64,000 nt of DNA from Tsukamurella paurometabola (GCF_900631615.1 NZ_LR131273.1:1736001-1800000), one strand, 5' to 3'; numbered from the stretch's first letter, positions 15,413-23,764 are shown. Notes: generated by a model not told the origin, from the letters alone. Numbers and translations: made by a program.

Positions 15413-16192
15413 CTACGCCCGCAGTGCAGCCAACGCACTGCGCATCTCTTCGAGGGTTGGATTTCCACAAGCTTGGTGGACTGACTCGGCCATCTCAAAC
15501 GTGAAGTCTTCAGGCGCTTCCCCTAATTGCAGGAAGCCGTATTCAGAGCTTTCGATGGGCGTCCAGTGGATGCCATGAATCAACCGCTCCGGGAACTTCA
15601 AGTCGGCCCTCCGCACAGTGTTTAACCATCCAACGGTGGATACAGGGGACAGCGTTTTCAGGCGAGGACGAGGAGGCGGGACCTTGCCGCGAATAAGAGA
15701 CTCGACCTCTATGTCAGAGACCAGCTGACTTCGCTCCCTGGCGTGCTGTATTTCCCTTTGCTCGATACTTACGGCAAAGGATTCCGTAACAGCCCACGCC
15801 TTCCGTGCGATCGAATACCATTGGGTGACCGCCGCGGTGATCCCGTTCGGGTCGGCGATGGCAGAAAGATCGTTCACGGTCGCCTTCCCGTCGCTGTATA
15901 CGAGGCCGCATTGATAGTCGCCGTGGCATTCCAGGTGAACTATGCCCCTATCGCGATGGGCTCGGAAGTGGTCGAGCAACACCTTTCCCGCGGCCTCGGG
16001 AGAGTTAGGCAGCTCCGCGGTTTGGTATCCAGTTTCGGAACCTACGCCTACGAACCACTGAGAACCTGTTGTCACAGCGGACAGAAACGTCGCCAGCTCA
16101 ACAGCTCGTCGCTCAGGTGTATCAGGCCCATCCTTGACATCGAAACCGATAGTCGGGGATTCCCAATGAATTCTCCATCGCTGGTAGCTCAC
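15413..16192 (-). CDS. Immunity protein of the Tox-REase-5 toxin (Imm52-like)
   Basis: 259 residues with no signal peptide or membrane helix, so cytosolic. The start is GTG 16192, preceded by GGGAG. It lies 48 bases downstream of the toxin gene on the same strand, the classic place for the cognate immunity gene. Length, content and the central block GYQTAELPNSPEAAGKVLLD fit the Imm52 family, which is known to pair with Tox-REase-5 tips; this is recalled from the family literature, not searched. The gene and the toxin tip are visibly less G+C-rich than the rest of the element. Confidence 0.68.
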   Translation of the reverse strand: MSYQRWRIHWESPTIGFDVKDGPDTPERRAVELATFLSAVTTGSQWFVGVGSETGYQTAELPNSPEAAGKVLLDHFRAHRDRGIVHLECHGDYQCGLVYSDGKATVNDLSAIADPNGITAAVTQWYSIARKAWAVTESFAVSIEQREIQHARERSQLVSDIEVESLIRGKVPPPRPRLKTLSPVSTVGWLNTVRRADLKFPERLIHGIHWTPIESSEYGFLQLGEAPEDFTFEMAESVHQACGNPTLEEMRSALAALRA

Positions 16193-16240
16193 GAGGCGAC
16201 TCCCTTTTCTCTTCCTAAGGTAGCAAGAACTGTCACGCCG

Positions 16241-18847
16241 TCACCCGATTCCCTTCAAAGCGTTCCAAACGTCTGCCGTGATCACTGTAATCCTACCTGC
16301 CGCTTCAGGCACTTGCTCTATCACCGCTTTGAGGGCCGCTGCCGTCGCGGGCGAATTGGCAACCCAGTAGATCGGAAACTCCTGAGGGTTCGGAAGCGCA
16401 TTTACCGCCGCGACCTGACGTTGCACCTCAGAGATTAGCGAATCATATATTCCCTTGATGAACGGCGGAGTACTCGGAGAGTAGACGTCAACGAGAGTGC
16501 CGTCAGGCTTTAGCAGTGCGCCGTAGCCGCTGCTGCCATACTTGGCGTCGACGAGCGCCTTCACGAGCCCCTTGATGATTTCGAAGCCGTCGAATTTGAC
16601 GCCGTTGACTACGTAGGACCACGCGCCGTCGACGCCGGTCACAGCCTCCTGGAAAGGTCGGTTCTGCTTGACGTTTGCACCGCCGGACTCGTTGGTCCAC
16701 TCCCATCTTCCGGGGCCGCCTCCGGTGCCGGGCTTGGGAGGCGGCTTCGTGGGAGCGGGGGGTTGCTTCTTCGGCTTAGGTGCCTGACCGCCGCCATTGC
16801 TGGCGCTGGGTGTGGAGCCTGTGCCGGGCTGTGGTGTGGTGCTGGGGCGTGGTTGTTGGGGGATGACGGGTAGGCCGGTGTCGGGGTCGATGCGGCCGGG
16901 TGCGGGGATTTTGCCGGGGTCGGAGGGTGTGGTGGGTTTGGGTGTGATGGGTTGGCGGGGTTGTCCGGGTAGTGATGTGCCTGGGTCGCCGGCCGTAGGG
17001 AGTTCGGTTCCGGGGTTTTGTCCTGGTGCGGGCGGGATGATCGGGGGCGTTTGGCGTGGGGGTTTGCCGTCGCCGTTTCCGCCTCCGTCGCCGGGGGCCG
17101 TCGGAGTGGTGGGTGCGGTTGTGCTGGGGTTTCCGGTTGCGGGTGGAGCCATCCCGCGTTGGGGTCCGCGAATGAGTCCAGCTATCCCTTCGAGGTACCC
17201 CTTGATGTCGAGGTACCCCTTGATGAGGAGGAGACCGATGTAGCCGGGGATCATACTGAGGATATTCTCGAGCCAGTCGAGGAAGGGCCTTATGAGCCGG
17301 TCGAAGATCTCCTGCAGAAGTCGGGCGAGGGCCTGGGCCAACGGCCAGAGGAATGAGAAGATGCCGGGGACACCGCCTGGTTCTGGGCGGGTGTCACCGT
17401 CAGGCCCGCCGAAGTTGATCGGTACGGTATCGGTGTTTGCCCCGCCAGGGGCCGGTGCGCTGCCGCCAGAGTCGCCGTCGCCGGTACCTTGTCCTGGCGA
17501 CGTTCCGGGGGTGCTGCCTTGTCCGACGCTCGAGGTTCCGGGGCTGGTCGAGGAAGAAGACCCGTTACCTGGTCCGCTACCGCTTCCCTGCGAGGGGGGC
17601 TGCTGCGGCTGGTGGGCTGGTGGCGTGTCCGCGATGTTCGGGGCGTGAAGTTCTGGGGTGGGTGGGGTGGGGTTGATCTGCTCGGAGCTGTAGAACTCGG
17701 TGGCGGCCCTAGTCGCGGCGGTGGTGGTGTCGGAGATAGATTCGGACGATAGGCGCGAAGCAGTCGGGCCCGGAGTTATACGCCGTCGGGTTCTTCCGCC
17801 TGCGGCGATACCCGTAGCTTCGCCGACGAGGTACGCCCAGGACGGCGGGCCATCCTTGGTCTCGATGTCATTGCTTGCACCGCCGTTGTCGGTGGCATCC
17901 GAACGGGGCGCGCCGGGGGCGACGCCATTGGCTCCGGGGGCGCCGGGCATGGGGCATTCGGTTTGCGTCTTGGTGACGGTGACCGTGGTGGGTGAAGGCT
18001 GCCCCGGCTGGGTCTGCCCGGGCTGCTGCTGTCCGGTTTGCTGGGGGCCGCCGGGTACGGTGGTCTGCACGGCCGGGTTCTGGTTCTGTTGGCCTTGCCC
18101 GTTGCCCTGCGCCGGCTGTCCCTGCTGCTGCCCGCCTTGGCCTGGTTGTTCGTTGCTGGGGATGTTCGGGGCCTGCTGTCCAGGGGTGCCGAACTGCGGA
18201 GTCTGGGCCTGGATGCCGGGGCCGTTGTCTCCGCCCTGCGACGGCGAGGTGGCGATGCCCTGCTGATCCTGGCCGCCCTGCTGACCCGGCTGCTGCCCGG
18301 GAGCGGTGGCTTGCCCTGTCGGAGGGGCGAAGGTCAGGTCCGGTCCGGTCGGCCCACACGTAGCGGGACCTCCGCCGGGGCACGGCGCCGCCGCAGCAAC
18401 ACCGGTGCCGGCGGTGGTGGCGGCGAAGCCCATCGTCCCGACGGCGACGACGATCGCGGCAACAGCGGCCGCTGCACGCAGCTGATGCGGTGCGGGCGCG
18501 GCGGTGATGCCAGCGGCGCGGAGCTTGTCGAGGCCGGCGAAGAGGATCTTGCCGACGATGACCATGACGAGCCAGAAAGTCAGGAACACCACCGGCACCG
18601 GCGTGAACCCTGGTGCCTCGATGGAGAACAACACCCCACCGATGAGGCCGGCGAGACCGATGACGGTGAGGAACGCGCCCTGCAGACGCTGCTGCAGCAG
18701 CGTCTGGGCCGGTGCCCTCGAACTCGAAGCTGTTCCGGATGTGCCACCGCTGTCGTCCGGCCGCGACGGCGTCACGGAGCGTGCGTGGCGTGGGCTACCG
18801 GGTGGCAGCGGCGCGGGCTGGGGTTGCCGCGGGCTGGGGGTGGGCAT
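16241..18847 (-). CDS. Membrane-anchored polymorphic toxin with Tox-REase-5 tip
   Basis: 868 residues from ATG 18847 (TTTGGAG ribosome site). A disordered Pro/Ser N-terminus (1-55) is followed by hydrophobic helices at about 57-76, 83-105 and 124-154, then a very long Pro/Gly/Gln/Thr-rich stalk with a helical amphipathic block (SFLWPLAQALARLLQEIFDR onward). The C-terminal 130 residues match restriction-endonuclease-fold toxin 5: GVKFDGF with D753, then LVDAK with D767 and K769, giving the D...(D/E)xK nuclease core, plus a closing helix-strand ending ITVITADVW. It should cut DNA in a recipient cell. There is no WXG, LXG, PAAR or RHS module, so the export route is unknown. Confidence 0.78.
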   Translation of the reverse strand: MPTPSPRQPQPAPLPPGSPRHARSVTPSRPDDSGGTSGTASSSRAPAQTLLQQRLQGAFLTVIGLAGLIGGVLFSIEAPGFTPVPVVFLTFWLVMVIVGKILFAGLDKLRAAGITAAPAPHQLRAAAAVAAIVVAVGTMGFAATTAGTGVAAAAPCPGGGPATCGPTGPDLTFAPPTGQATAPGQQPGQQGGQDQQGIATSPSQGGDNGPGIQAQTPQFGTPGQQAPNIPSNEQPGQGGQQQGQPAQGNGQGQQNQNPAVQTTVPGGPQQTGQQQPGQTQPGQPSPTTVTVTKTQTECPMPGAPGANGVAPGAPRSDATDNGGASNDIETKDGPPSWAYLVGEATGIAAGGRTRRRITPGPTASRLSSESISDTTTAATRAATEFYSSEQINPTPPTPELHAPNIADTPPAHQPQQPPSQGSGSGPGNGSSSSTSPGTSSVGQGSTPGTSPGQGTGDGDSGGSAPAPGGANTDTVPINFGGPDGDTRPEPGGVPGIFSFLWPLAQALARLLQEIFDRLIRPFLDWLENILSMIPGYIGLLLIKGYLDIKGYLEGIAGLIRGPQRGMAPPATGNPSTTAPTTPTAPGDGGGNGDGKPPRQTPPIIPPAPGQNPGTELPTAGDPGTSLPGQPRQPITPKPTTPSDPGKIPAPGRIDPDTGLPVIPQQPRPSTTPQPGTGSTPSASNGGGQAPKPKKQPPAPTKPPPKPGTGGGPGRWEWTNESGGANVKQNRPFQEAVTGVDGAWSYVVNGVKFDGFEIIKGLVKALVDAKYGSSGYGALLKPDGTLVDVYSPSTPPFIKGIYDSLISEVQRQVAAVNALPNPQEFPIYWVANSPATAAALKAVIEQVPEAAGRITVITADVWNALKGIG

Positions 18848-18954
18848 CAGAACACTCCAAAGTGCAGGGAAGTGGATCGGAGATTCGGCGAAGTGCCGGG
18901 TGATGGATGCCAAGGTTCCACACGATCCGGCTTTGTCAAGCTTCGAATCTGACT

Positions 18955-19048
18955 AAACACGTGTTTCCGCTGGCCAGGGTTGGTTTGTTTAGTGGGGTGA
19001 CTGAACACGGCACCGCGGTTCGGGGCGTGTTTAGTGGGCCACTAAACA
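18955..19048. promoter_or_regulatory. Array of three operator-like palindromes upstream of the toxin gene
   Basis: AAACACGTGTTT (18955-18966) is a perfect 12-base palindrome. TGTTTAGT (18986-18993) and ACTGAACA (19000-19007) form an inverted pair with one mismatch. TGTTTAGTGG (19028-19037) and CCACTAAACA (19039-19048) form a perfect 10-base inverted repeat around one base. All lie in the 314-base gap (18848-19161) upstream of the toxin start and just downstream of the HTH regulator, which is the obvious candidate binder. The rest of the gap holds no gene I can support. Confidence 0.72.
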
Positions 19049-19161
19049 TCGCAGATCGCCCACAAATCGCCCATCCTCGCGCGGCGATGCGGCGGTCGCT
19101 GGGGCGGCGACCTCGGAAGTGGGGCTGATGGCTCTGTCTCGGCGGGAGTTCATCGCTGACC

Positions 19162-20130
19162 TCATGCGGTGACGGCGCCGAGGGCGAGGATCATGATGAT
19201 GAGCGCGATGAAGACGGCGGCGATCATCTGGTGCACCCGCAGCGTGTGTAGGGACGCGGCTTGGGAGGCGGTCCAGAACTCGGTGACGGGGCCGGGTGGG
19301 ATGTGTGCTGTGGTCGCCGCTCCGAACCGGAACGCCGCTCCTTGCGCCGCGGGATCACCAGGGTCCGGGGCGGGTGCGAGGGAGATGAGAGCGTCGCCGG
19401 TCAGGGTCAGGCGCACGTAGTCGTAGAGCCAGGCGCGAGGACGGCTCGCGGTGGCCCAGCGGTGGGCGTCCTGCTCGAGCGCGCTGCGTGCGATCAGCAC
19501 GGGGCGGGCCTGGTGCACCCAGCTCGATAGGCGCGGCCAGGCTTCGATCAGGCGCAGGTCAGTCAGTCGCACGAGGTCTTGGTTCTCGTTGCTCGGGTCA
19601 GGTGCCATAGTCAGGACGCCGACTTCGACTAGGTCGGCCACTATGCGCCCCGCTGCTGCGGGCACCTCTGGAGTGCGGAGGGTGAGGTTGCCGGTCGAGG
19701 AGACCGCGACGCAGCTCAGGAGGAGGAGTCGAGCGCCTTCGAGGCGCGCCGGGGCTGAGGTGCTGGTGTCGACTGCCCAAGCCTCTGCGGCGGTCGCGAT
19801 CTGGGTGAGGACGGGCAGTGCGGGGTCGCGGCCGGTGGCGGTGGTGAACAGGTGCTGCCATTGCTGCACCGTCACCACGTCGTCCCGCACTGCGTCTGGG
19901 TTGGTGGCGGTGCGGGTGGTCAGCCACACCAGCATCGGTTCGATGGTCTCGAACTCGGCGGGCAAGTGTCGTCCGGTGCGCCAGTTCGACACGGTCGCCG
20001 CGCTGACCCCGACCGCGTCCGCAACGGTTCGCACCGTCGGGGAACCGGCGAGCGTGAACAGCCGGCGCAGCGCGGAAGCGAAGACCGCGGCGTCATCACC
20101 GGCCTGTTCGGGGTGCGCAGAGGAGGTCAT
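19162..20130 (-). CDS. HTH regulator with C-terminal membrane anchor
   Basis: 322 residues from ATG 20130 (MTSSAHPEQ), whose ATGA overlaps the stop side of the upstream small membrane gene. An XRE-type HTH lies at about residues 20-75: RRLFTLAGSPTVRTVADAVG, then VSAATVSNWRTGRHLP with the recognition helix. The middle is a helical, winged-helix-like domain. The last 25 residues form a transmembrane helix (MIAAVFIALIIMILALGAVTA), so the protein is probably tethered to the membrane with the HTH in the cytosol. It sits immediately upstream of the toxin operators. Confidence 0.8.
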   Translation of the reverse strand: MTSSAHPEQAGDDAAVFASALRRLFTLAGSPTVRTVADAVGVSAATVSNWRTGRHLPAEFETIEPMLVWLTTRTATNPDAVRDDVVTVQQWQHLFTTATGRDPALPVLTQIATAAEAWAVDTSTSAPARLEGARLLLLSCVAVSSTGNLTLRTPEVPAAAGRIVADLVEVGVLTMAPDPSNENQDLVRLTDLRLIEAWPRLSSWVHQARPVLIARSALEQDAHRWATASRPRAWLYDYVRLTLTGDALISLAPAPDPGDPAAQGAAFRFGAATTAHIPPGPVTEFWTASQAASLHTLRVHQMIAAVFIALIIMILALGAVTA

Positions 20131-20486
20131 GAGCGGGCGCCGGTGCGGGCGGCATTCCACACCGCGCTCGCGCCGCCGACGACGAGGTTGCTGGCGAGCA
20201 TCATCACCAGCACGAAGACCACGAACACCAGCGGCATCGTGAACCGCTCACCCCAGGCGTTCAGGTGGGACACGGCGAACCCGCAGCCGATCAACATCAC
20301 CAACCCCACCACCAGCCCAACGGCCTTCCGGGCGAGGGCACGCAGCTCCTCGTCGGCCGACGCGCCATCCGGCTCCCCGTCACCAGCAGCCGTTGAGGCC
20401 GGTACCGGCAAGGAAGCCGGCGCAGCCGCTTCAGGTGCGGCCGCCGGTCGCTGCACAGGGAGTTGTCGGGTCTCGTCCGCGGACAT
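20127..20486 (-). CDS. Small two-helix membrane protein of the toxin locus
   Basis: 119 residues from ATG 20486; its stop overlaps the HTH regulator start. A disordered Pro/Ala-rich N-terminus (about 1-50) precedes two transmembrane helices (VGLVVGLVMLIGCGFAV and MPLVFVVFVLVMMLASNLVV). The second helix and the loop before it read FTMPLVFVVFVLVM, very close to FTPVPVVFLTFWLVM in the toxin, and both proteins start with a Pro-rich tail. The likely role is membrane partner or chaperone of the toxin, by inference only. Confidence 0.72.
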   Translation of the reverse strand: MSADETRQLPVQRPAAAPEAAAPASLPVPASTAAGDGEPDGASADEELRALARKAVGLVVGLVMLIGCGFAVSHLNAWGERFTMPLVFVVFVLVMMLASNLVVGGASAVWNAARTGARS

Positions 20487-20791
20487 GGGCCAACCTTTCG
20501 GTACGCTTACGACATCACGGCACATCCGGGTGGATTGTCGCCATCCGCCCGAAGCTGACCGTAGCGGATAGTCATCGCCCAGTCGTATCAGGGATTCGAT
20601 ATCGCTCACACGCGCACTGAGCCTGAAGTCCAGGCGAATCGGCTTCTCCGCACCGATGCGCCCGGACCAAATGCACTGGCAGGCAGTGCTCGCCCTAAGA
20701 GGTGCCGTCACGCTCCGCGCGGCTGCTGCGGGCGAGGCCCGCGGCGCGGCCGTCGTATCGATGTCCGGGAGTGAGCTGCGTTCGCACAACC

Positions 20792-20810
20792 GTTATCGAT
20801 CTGTTATCGA
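20792..20810 (+). repeat. Tandem GTTATCGA repeats
   Basis: GTTATCGA occurs at 20792-20799 and 20803-20810, with starts 11 bases apart, so both face the same side of the helix. They lie in the 418-base gap (20487-20904) between the small membrane gene and the MspA-like porin, about 95 bases before the porin start. They could be a two-site activator or repressor target. I see no convincing gene elsewhere in the gap. Confidence 0.4.
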
Positions 20811-20904
20811 CCCGGATTGCAGATCGTGTGTCCATTGTGGTGCTATTGGGGCTGCTGTTACAGATGTGACATTGCTGATTGACTTCACCTGGGGGAACCT
20901 GACC

Positions 20905-21819
20905 ATGCACCCTGCAGATCACGCACACTCGTCCCGGCTTCCGCGGACGCTGATCGGTCTGTGCGCCGCCGCGACCATCGCCATCACGGCAGCACCGGCA
21001 GGCGCGGTACCGGCACCGGCACCAGCGCCCAAGCCGGCCCCCGCGGCGGCTGCGAAGCCCGCTACCCCGGCGGCGGTGACCCCGCCGCCGGCGCCGCGGA
21101 TGCGGGTCCCCGTGCCCGGGCAGATCCGCGAGGGTGAGTTCGCCGACACCAGCCGCGAGCTGATCACCCGCGATGGCTGGAAGGTCACCGTCTCCAAGTT
21201 CGGGGAGAAGCTCGATTCCGTTCCGCCGCTGAACCGATCACCACAGAGTTTCGAAGGCTTCAGCTCCATAGGCGGTGAGGCGAAGATCGAGGCCGCCTAC
21301 CCGAACGACCCGAAGCGCAAGCCCAGCAGCAAGATCAAGTCCGCGACGCTGACCACCGGTACACAAATCGGCTGCGCCGTGACCGCCGACAGCCTCACCG
21401 TCGGTGGGTCGCTCTCCAACGCCACCACCGCCTCGATCACCCCAACGGTGACCGCGTCCGGCACCGTCACCGGACAGGGGCAGGGCGGCTCCAACGGTGG
21501 CTCCGGCGGCGGCAGCGTCTCCGGCACCGGAACAGGCTCATTGTCGGGCACCCTGTCGGACACCGTCACCGAGACCGGAAGCATCTCCGGAGTTCTCAAG
21601 CCCGGCACCACCAAGGACATCCCCTACGCCAAGAAGGCCGTCGTCGGCCCCAACGCCCAGGTCATGTCCCGCGACATCCGCATCGCCGTCGACAACTGCA
21701 TCGGAGGCGTCCAAGTCCGCACCTACGCCACCGTCGCCATCAGCACCGACGCCACCGACGACACACTCACCACCTTCGGCAAGCCGATCTTCCTGACCCG
21801 CCCGGAGCAGAACCGCTAA
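20905..21819 (+). CDS. MspA-family porin-like protein
   Basis: 304 residues from ATG 20905 (GGGGGAACCTGACC upstream). The signal peptide is followed by a long Ala/Pro spacer (APAPAPKPAPAAAAKP). The MspA core then appears: TRDGWKVTVSKFGEKLDSVP, PLNRSPQSFEGF, a Gly/Ser/Thr beta-rich stretch (VTGQGQGGSNGGSGGGSVSG) and the C-terminal VMSRDIRIAVDNCIGGVQVR plus TYATVAISTD. MspA porins form octameric channels across the mycolic-acid outer membrane. The extra Pro-rich spacer and a possible Cys pair (GCAVTAD and DNCIGG) are unusual. A porin on a mobile element beside a toxin locus is notable. Confidence 0.82.
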   Translation: MHPADHAHSSRLPRTLIGLCAAATIAITAAPAGAVPAPAPAPKPAPAAAAKPATPAAVTPPPAPRMRVPVPGQIREGEFADTSRELITRDGWKVTVSKFGEKLDSVPPLNRSPQSFEGFSSIGGEAKIEAAYPNDPKRKPSSKIKSATLTTGTQIGCAVTADSLTVGGSLSNATTASITPTVTASGTVTGQGQGGSNGGSGGGSVSGTGTGSLSGTLSDTVTETGSISGVLKPGTTKDIPYAKKAVVGPNAQVMSRDIRIAVDNCIGGVQVRTYATVAISTDATDDTLTTFGKPIFLTRPEQNR

Positions 21820-22238
21820 GGAACTTCCTTCAACTGCCGTCGGGCCGCTTGAAAAGATATGTAGCCGCAGGCGAGAGTGGCGGCGGAGCAAACCAATCCG
21901 ATCCAAAAGGCGTCCCTGTGGTTGTCCGCCCGCATACCTCCGGCGTCGCGAACGTGCACCTGCTGGATCGAGTGCATTCGCGCGCCCGGCGGCTGTGCCG
22001 GCCGCCGTACGGGACGCACCCCAGCAGGCGTGTAAACCTCGTCCAGATAAGTTTTCGTTTTGATGTACGCGCAGGTGTCACCTTCCCGCATGAGCATTCC
22101 CTCACACGTGACATCCGCGCGCCAGATGCTGACCGCCCACCCAATACCAGCGACACCGACAGCGAAGACCGTCATCACCACCACCAGCGCGAGAACACGC
22201 TTCCAGAACGACACCGGACCGTAGAACGACGAATGCAT
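21816..22238 (-). CDS. Two-helix membrane protein, unknown
   Basis: 140 residues. A transmembrane helix near the N-terminus (VLALVVVMTVFAVGVAGIGWAV) is followed by an extracytoplasmic loop with two cysteines (VTCEGM, DTCAYI) and a second helix near the C-terminus (FWIGLVCSAATLACGYISF). The tails are basic. I do not recognise a family. It is convergent with the porin gene, sharing the last 4 bases. The gap beyond its start (22239-22623) shows nothing I can support. Confidence 0.65.
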   Translation of the reverse strand: MHSSFYGPVSFWKRVLALVVVMTVFAVGVAGIGWAVSIWRADVTCEGMLMREGDTCAYIKTKTYLDEVYTPAGVRPVRRPAQPPGARMHSIQQVHVRDAGGMRADNHRDAFWIGLVCSAATLACGYISFQAARRQLKEVP

Positions 22239-22623
22239 GACCCCAAACTAGCGGGCCGTCTGCACCATCGAATGAGGCCGCCAGCCTCTGACGAGGCTGT
22301 CATCGCAGCGGGGTGCGCAGGGCGTCCAGCGTCAAGACTTCCCAGAGCTGCCTTAGCCACGCACGCACTTCATCAACATCGGGCATCGGAGTCTGGCCGG
22401 CCGCCGCAATCAGTCCTCCAAGATGAAGCCTCCCCCTAGGCGGGCAGCACTGCCCCATACAGGGGCGTTTTAGAAACCAGCCTGCCCGTGCTCCCAGTGC
22501 CCGACAACGAACGCAGGCCGGGAGCCTGCTAGCCGTGCTCTACTTCATGTGTGGTTCATACTGGTAACGCTGACTGTTGATCAAGCGATCCTCAGCGGGG
22601 AACAGCAGAAACGAGAGGTCGCC

Positions 22624-22830
22624 GTGATAACTTGCGTGCCCATCAGCGCTGGTAGCTGCCGGCTGGCAGCCCGTCGTGGTGCCGTGTACCGGTCCGAACA
22701 ACTGCTCAACGCGGTCGTCGAGGGCGCCGATCTGCTGGATGCGGACCCGTCTGAAGCCCGGCTACTCGATCTTCTGCGCACTTGGCGTGCAGCCATGACC
22801 GCAGGCACTGTCCGTAGGCTGGGGGAGTAG
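22624..22830 (+). CDS. Possible small hypothetical protein
   Basis: 68 residues from GTG 22624 with GAGAGG a few bases upstream. The second half (SEQLLNAVVEGADLLDADPS, then EARLLDLLRTWRAAMTAG) has a natural helical composition, which is the main reason to list it. The first half is Cys- and Arg-rich and less convincing. There is no family, no operon partner, and a competing antisense frame of similar length. Confidence 0.3.
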   Translation: MITCVPISAGSCRLAARRGAVYRSEQLLNAVVEGADLLDADPSEARLLDLLRTWRAAMTAGTVRRLGE

Positions 22831-22907
22831 CTTTCGCTCACGCCCACAAGCGTCAGTGGCTGCCATCGGAAAACAACGCCAAGTACATCTGTCGTGACCA
22901 GCCGCTG

Positions 22908-23219
22908 TCATTCGCGCTTGGCATAGGACCACCCTTCGATCGACTCCTGCACCTGGATGCACAGGTCTTGCTGCCTGCAGTCGGTCACAACCGAAGCTCC
23001 CTCCTCCACTACGTAGAATCGATCCTTGTCGATTCCCGCCGACGTCTGAAAGTGCGCCGCTTCCCCTATGGGGTTGCAGGGCAACGCGGCTGGATTGAGT
23101 GCCACGCCGTCGGCGATGACAACGACACCTATGTTCCCGAGCTCGGACGCCGGATTGAGCGCACCGCCGAAAGCCTCGTCCGCGCGGGAGAATAGGTGCT
23201 GGAGAGACCCCCTGTTCAT
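22908..23219 (-). CDS. Possible fragment of a secreted or surface protein
   Basis: 103 residues. The stretch NIGVVVIADGVALNPAALPC through HFQTSAGIDKDRFYVVEEGA reads like a real folded domain with two cysteine pairs, and it ends ESIEGWSYAKRE. The N-terminus has no signal peptide, so the gene may be a truncated remnant. The antisense frame is less protein-like. The base composition is more mixed than in neighbouring genes. Confidence 0.4.
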   Translation of the reverse strand: MNRGSLQHLFSRADEAFGGALNPASELGNIGVVVIADGVALNPAALPCNPIGEAAHFQTSAGIDKDRFYVVEEGASVVTDCRQQDLCIQVQESIEGWSYAKRE

Positions 23220-23231
23220 TGCCCTCGTGTT

Positions 23232-23645
23232 CTAGGCGTCATCTTGACCTGTTTCGGCGCGGCTTCTGCTAGAAACATCGTTCCCGCCTCTCATGCGATT
23301 GAAGGTGAATCGAAATAGTCGATATGCGCCAATAATGATAGCCAAAGTTGTCATGCACACTAGCGTTGCTGCTGCTGAGATCGCAATAAACTTGATTGCA
23401 AGGGCGAAGACTCCGTATAACACCGTCCACGCGGCCACGACACCGCGTATAATGTAACCCAGAAAACGCCTCGAAGGTTCGTCAGAATCAACTTGCTCTT
23501 GGGCGAATTCCGGTATGCCTGTAATGAATACGGGAATCGCCAACGCCACCGCGATAAAGATCGCGAGAGGTATTTTCCGCTTGTGCTTTGAGGTGGCGTC
23601 AGAGCAGGCGGTTGACACTCTCGCGATCTTCTCCCGCAGGGGCAT
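23232..23645 (-). CDS. Low-G+C membrane protein, unknown
   Basis: 137 residues. There are three hydrophobic segments (IPLAIFIAVALAIPVFI; IRGVVAAWTVLYGVFALAIK; ISAAATLVCMTTLAIIIGAY) with basic ends and a hydrophilic C-tail. The codon choice is clearly more A/T-rich than in the rest of the window (many ATT, AAA, GAA), a sign of recent acquisition from another source. I recognise no family. A direct repeat of about 19 bases (ATGCGGTAnn...CCTTCC) follows its start region at 23689-23726. Confidence 0.6.
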   Translation of the reverse strand: MPLREKIARVSTACSDATSKHKRKIPLAIFIAVALAIPVFITGIPEFAQEQVDSDEPSRRFLGYIIRGVVAAWTVLYGVFALAIKFIAISAAATLVCMTTLAIIIGAYRLFRFTFNRMRGGNDVSSRSRAETGQDDA

Positions 23646-23764
23646 GGCTACCTACCCTATTCATTCTTCGCAAAAAGACTCATCAAATATGCGGTACCTG
23701 CCTTCCATGCGGTATACACACCTTCCATTTACCGCTTCCGCTATCGCGCAGTAGGCTGAAGTAG

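Noticed and set aside
16797-18952. Plus-strand frames over the toxin stalk
   Set aside because: The repetitive Pro/Gly/Gln codons of the toxin create open frames on both strands; no ribosome sites or domains.
20487-20789. N-terminal extension of the small two-helix membrane gene
   Set aside because: The frame is open, but the text is Arg/Ser-rich; ATG 20486 gives the natural start.
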